Origin: Tissierellia bacterium
GTDB taxonomy: Bacteria; Bacillota_A; Clostridia; Tissierellales; Peptoniphilaceae
Direction: 5' to 3'
Length of the DNA: 8,862 bases
NCBI GenBank assembly: GCA_012513395.1
Contig: JAAZCH010000269.1
Location: 1 to 8,862 of the forward strand
Positions 7,465 to 8,862 of this stretch are shown here, in pieces. Below the pieces are notes generated by a model that did no database searches, was not told the origin of the DNA, and was given only the letters and a program-made list of their open reading frames with translations. The position numbers and the translations under genes were made by a program. Position 1 is the stretch's first letter. Every line of letters begins with the position of its first letter.

Positions 7465-7471
7465 CCTCCTT
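7465..7471 (-). promoter_or_regulatory. Shine-Dalgarno site deciding the TTG start of the PLP enzyme
   Basis: The - strand reads AAGGAGG here, a perfect match, followed by CTCTTG and then TTG at 7456-7458. It lies inside the longer GTG-initiated frame, where it would encode Leu-Arg-Arg. The GTG at 7513-7515 has no ribosome binding site and falls in the top of a predicted leader hairpin. Both facts favour the downstream TTG. Confidence 0.7.
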
Positions 7472-7486
7472 AAGTTTTTTTCGAAA

Positions 7487-7544
7487 ACGTTACCAATATA
7501 AGTTGTACTATACACTACTACTTGCTACTTAAAATTGATAACGT
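7487..7544 (-). promoter_or_regulatory. Long imperfect hairpin in the operon 5' leader
   Basis: Read on the - strand, ACGTTATCAAT (7544-7534) pairs with ATTGGTAACGT (7497-7487): 11 pairs including one G-U. After a small internal loop, TAAGT (7531-7527) pairs with ACTTA (7503-7499), leaving a 23-base apical loop. It lies just after the predicted transcription start and 15 bases before the Shine-Dalgarno site. Four T residues follow it, so it could attenuate transcription, but that run is short. No T-box sequence or known riboswitch core is visible. The same dyad could also be a DNA operator. Confidence 0.5.
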
Positions 7545-7555
7545 CTATGTTTTAT

Positions 7556-7584
7556 AGTATAATTAAACATATTATTGTTGTCTA
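7556..7584 (-). promoter_or_regulatory. Sigma-A type promoter for the PLP enzyme-transporter operon
   Basis: On the - strand TAGACA (7584-7579) and TATACT (7561-7556) are separated by exactly 17 bases, close to TTGACA and TATAAT. The start site would be near 7549, giving a leader of about 90 bases before the TTG start. The -35 overlaps that of the divergent regulator promoter. Confidence 0.6.
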
Positions 7585-7602
7585 ATAGTTATAACCGATA
7601 AT
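7575..7602 (+). promoter_or_regulatory. Probable promoter of the LysR-family regulator
   Basis: TTGTTG (7575-7580) and GATAAT (7597-7602) are 16 bases apart. Transcription would start near 7609, leaving a short leader before the AAGGAGAG site at 7618-7625 and the ATG at 7629. The AT-rich context permits other spacings, so the exact hexamers are tentative. Confidence 0.45.
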
Positions 7603-7610
7603 AATTATCG
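7589..7610. promoter_or_regulatory. Candidate LysR-type operator dyads
   Basis: Two overlapping dyads are visible. TTAT-N5-ATAA at 7589-7601 fits the T-N11-A pattern of LysR boxes. CGATAAT-A-ATTATCG at 7596-7610 is a perfect 7+1+7 palindrome. Both cover the -10 and start region of the regulator gene and lie just upstream of the operon -35, which suits autorepression and control of the operon. AT-rich DNA makes chance matches likely for the first dyad. Confidence 0.45.
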
Positions 7611-7628
7611 ATATTTCAAGGAGAGTAT

Positions 7629-8489
7629 ATGAATTTAGATTATTTAAAGACATACCTAATATTATATCGAAATAGAAATTTCACAAAAACTGCTAAAGAC
7701 TGTTTTTTATCTCAATCTACCATAAGTAGTCGCATTTCAGATTTAGAAGAAGAATATGGTTGTGAACTTTTTATTAGAGATAAAGGAACACTTCAACCCA
7801 CTAAAGCTGGGATTTTGTTAGCTGCATGGGCAGAACAATTAATATATACTTATAATAGATCAAAAATTGAAGTTAATAAATCTAATATTGAAGCCATATT
7901 TATTGGTTGCACACATGCTTTTTATGATATTTACTTAGCAGATAATTTTATAAGACTTGTAAATTTATTACCAGATTGTCAGATAAATTTAGTATTGGAC
8001 AATTCAAAAGAAATTATTGCAAGCATTTCATCAGGAGAATTATCCATAGGAATCACTCATCACCCATGTAATTATAATAAATATGAATCTCGAAAAATTT
8101 TAGACGACAATTTGGTATTAGTAAGCAGTGGAATTCATCCTGAATATGAAGAACAACTTAGTATATATGATGTAAAAAGACTACCATTAATTAACACTAA
8201 CCTAATGGATCCAGAAGGAGAAGTTGACATTTTCGATAATATGGATTATTCTTTTTCCATAAATTTAGGACTAAAATCTATCAGCTTATTAGAACATAAC
8301 GAAAAATTCTTTTCCATATTACCTCAAGACAGTATAATAAACGAGCTAGAAAAAAAGACCCTAATCCCATATGAAATAAATGATTATGTACTTCCAAAAG
8401 TAGATTACTATATAATTAACTCAAAGAAACCTTCAGAAAAAGAAAAGATTATTATTAAGGAAATTGAAGATATAGTAGCATCTATATAG
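7629..8489 (+). CDS. LysR-family transcriptional regulator
   Basis: DNA-binding regulator of 286 aa, slightly shorter than the usual 290-310. The N-terminal winged helix-turn-helix is clear: M-N-L-D-Y-L-K-T-Y at the start, N-F-T-K-T-A-K at about 17-23, then L-S-Q-S-T-I-S-S-R-I-S-D-L-E (27-40), E-L-F-I-R (46-50) and P-T-K-A-G (57-61). A linker helix runs to about 88, followed by a LysR substrate-binding domain. That part is poorly conserved in sequence, so the inducer cannot be guessed. The ATG at 7629 follows AAGGAGAG. The gene is divergent from the PLP enzyme-transporter operon with overlapping promoters, the classical arrangement for a LysR protein that controls its neighbour and itself. 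It ends at an intrinsic terminator about 20 bases downstream. Confidence 0.92.
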   Translation: MNLDYLKTYLILYRNRNFTKTAKDCFLSQSTISSRISDLEEEYGCELFIRDKGTLQPTKAGILLAAWAEQLIYTYNRSKIEVNKSNIEAIFIGCTHAFYDIYLADNFIRLVNLLPDCQINLVLDNSKEIIASISSGELSIGITHHPCNYNKYESRKILDDNLVLVSSGIHPEYEEQLSIYDVKRLPLINTNLMDPEGEVDIFDNMDYSFSINLGLKSISLLEHNEKFFSILPQDSIINELEKKTLIPYEINDYVLPKVDYYIINSKKPSEKEKIIIKEIEDIVASI

Positions 8490-8510
8490 AAATTTTTTAG
8501 ATTAAAATTC

Positions 8511-8554
8511 CCCCGAAAACTTGGAGCTTAAATTCAAATTTTTAGGGTTTTTTT
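8511..8554 (+). terminator. Intrinsic terminator after the LysR gene
   Basis: An imperfect stem is followed by seven T residues (8548-8554). CCC 8511-8513 pairs with GGG 8545-8547, AAAA 8516-8519 with TTTT 8539-8542, and TTG 8521-8523 with CAA 8535-8537. There are two C-A mismatches, one G-U pair and an 11-base loop. The T-run and position make termination of the regulator transcript likely, though the stem is weak. Confidence 0.6.
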
Positions 8555-8648
8555 ATAAAGAAATTTAAATTTTGAATTCCTTAGTTTTTTATATGTAAAT
8601 AAAACCGGGCATTAAGCACCCAATAAAATACCTCCAATGATAAATATT

Positions 8649-8680
8649 AAAAATTCGCCAAATTAAACTGGCGAATTTTT
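8649..8680 (-). terminator. Intrinsic terminator, probably bidirectional, of the peptidase gene
   Basis: AAAAATTCGCCA (8649-8660) pairs perfectly with TGGCGAATTTTT (8669-8680) around an 8-base loop. On the - strand it directly follows the peptidase stop codon, and the stem ends in five T residues. The + strand side also ends in a T-run, so it can block read-through from the LysR side too. Confidence 0.88.
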
Positions 8681-8862
8681 ATTTATCCAATAAATTATCA
8701 TATTCCCTAATAGATTCTATCTTTCTTTCTTTTATTCCTATTGTCGTTTTTGCATTATACATAGATTGCAAGATTGCTTCTTCTGTGGCCAAAACTGTGG
8801 CTTCGAAAATATTATCTATGTCTTTTTCATCATAGGATTTTATGTTCAATTTTGTACTGCCA
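8679..8862 (-). CDS. P1-family (S58, DmpA-like) peptidase, C-terminal end (partial)
   Basis: The window edge cuts the gene. Sixty C-terminal codons and the TAA stop (8679-8681) are visible on the - strand. The stretch D-N-I-F-E-A-T-V-L-A-T-E-E-A-I-L, followed by a helix with M-Y-N-A-K-T-T, matches the C-terminal part of P1-family peptidases (MEROPS S58, DmpA/BapA and L-aminopeptidase/D-esterase type). These are made as a precursor that cleaves itself into two chains. The self-cleavage serine would lie in the missing part. The stop overlaps the end of the terminator stem by two bases. It is convergent with the LysR gene and separately transcribed, so its closeness to a peptide importer is suggestive only. 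Confidence is limited by the short visible segment. Confidence 0.75.
   Translation of the reverse strand, partial: GSTKLNIKSYDEKDIDNIFEATVLATEEAILQSMYNAKTTIGIKERKIESIREYDNLLDK

Noticed and set aside
7459..7550. T-box or amino-acid riboswitch ahead of the PLP enzyme gene
   Set aside because: The leader is about 90 bases, lacks the T-box consensus, and has only a four-T run after its hairpin. No known riboswitch core was recognised.
8599..8625. GGGC/GCACCC possible small hairpin in the LysR-peptidase gap
   Set aside because: Only three G-C pairs plus wobble pairs would form, with no T-run or other context.

Overview
The window is AT-rich DNA with strong AAGGAGG-type ribosome binding sites, some TTG starts, a clostridial-style Opp/Dpp peptide transporter and a YitT/DUF2179 protein. 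This fits a low-GC Bacillota, most likely of Clostridia or Tissierellia type. Genus and species cannot be read from the sequence.

Layout, left to right. Positions 3-131 are the 3' end of a YitT-family membrane protein gene on the + strand, followed by two perfect palindromes (136-161 and 171-199). Positions 200-589 hold a decayed IS1182-like transposase remnant on the - strand, and 590-815 is AT-rich with no gene. From 7458 down to 816 runs one - strand operon. It starts with a zinc-ribbon PLP enzyme related to threonine synthase. Next come a lipoprotein substrate-binding protein (SBP_bac_5), two permeases (OppB/DppB and OppC/DppC types) and two ATPases (OppD/DppD and OppF/DppF types). A LysR-family regulator (7629-8489, + strand) is divergent from the operon and ends at an intrinsic terminator. 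A second terminator (8649-8680) precedes the 3' end of a - strand P1-family (S58/DmpA-like) peptidase that runs off the right edge.

How the parts may work together. The lipoprotein would capture a small peptide or amino-acid-like compound. The B and C permeases form the channel and the D and F ATPases drive import. The first gene of the operon would then act on the imported compound or on a product of it. The LysR protein, transcribed from an overlapping divergent promoter, is the obvious candidate regulator. Neither the substrate nor the reaction can be fixed from sequence alone.

Points that need careful reading. The first and last operon genes most likely start at TTG codons placed behind good Shine-Dalgarno sites, inside longer open frames. 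The operon leader contains a long imperfect hairpin (7487-7544). A perfect 13-bp hairpin separates the binding-protein gene from the permease genes. The PLP enzyme has atypical residues around its cofactor-binding motifs. No tRNA, rRNA, CRISPR array, intact mobile element or known riboswitch was seen.
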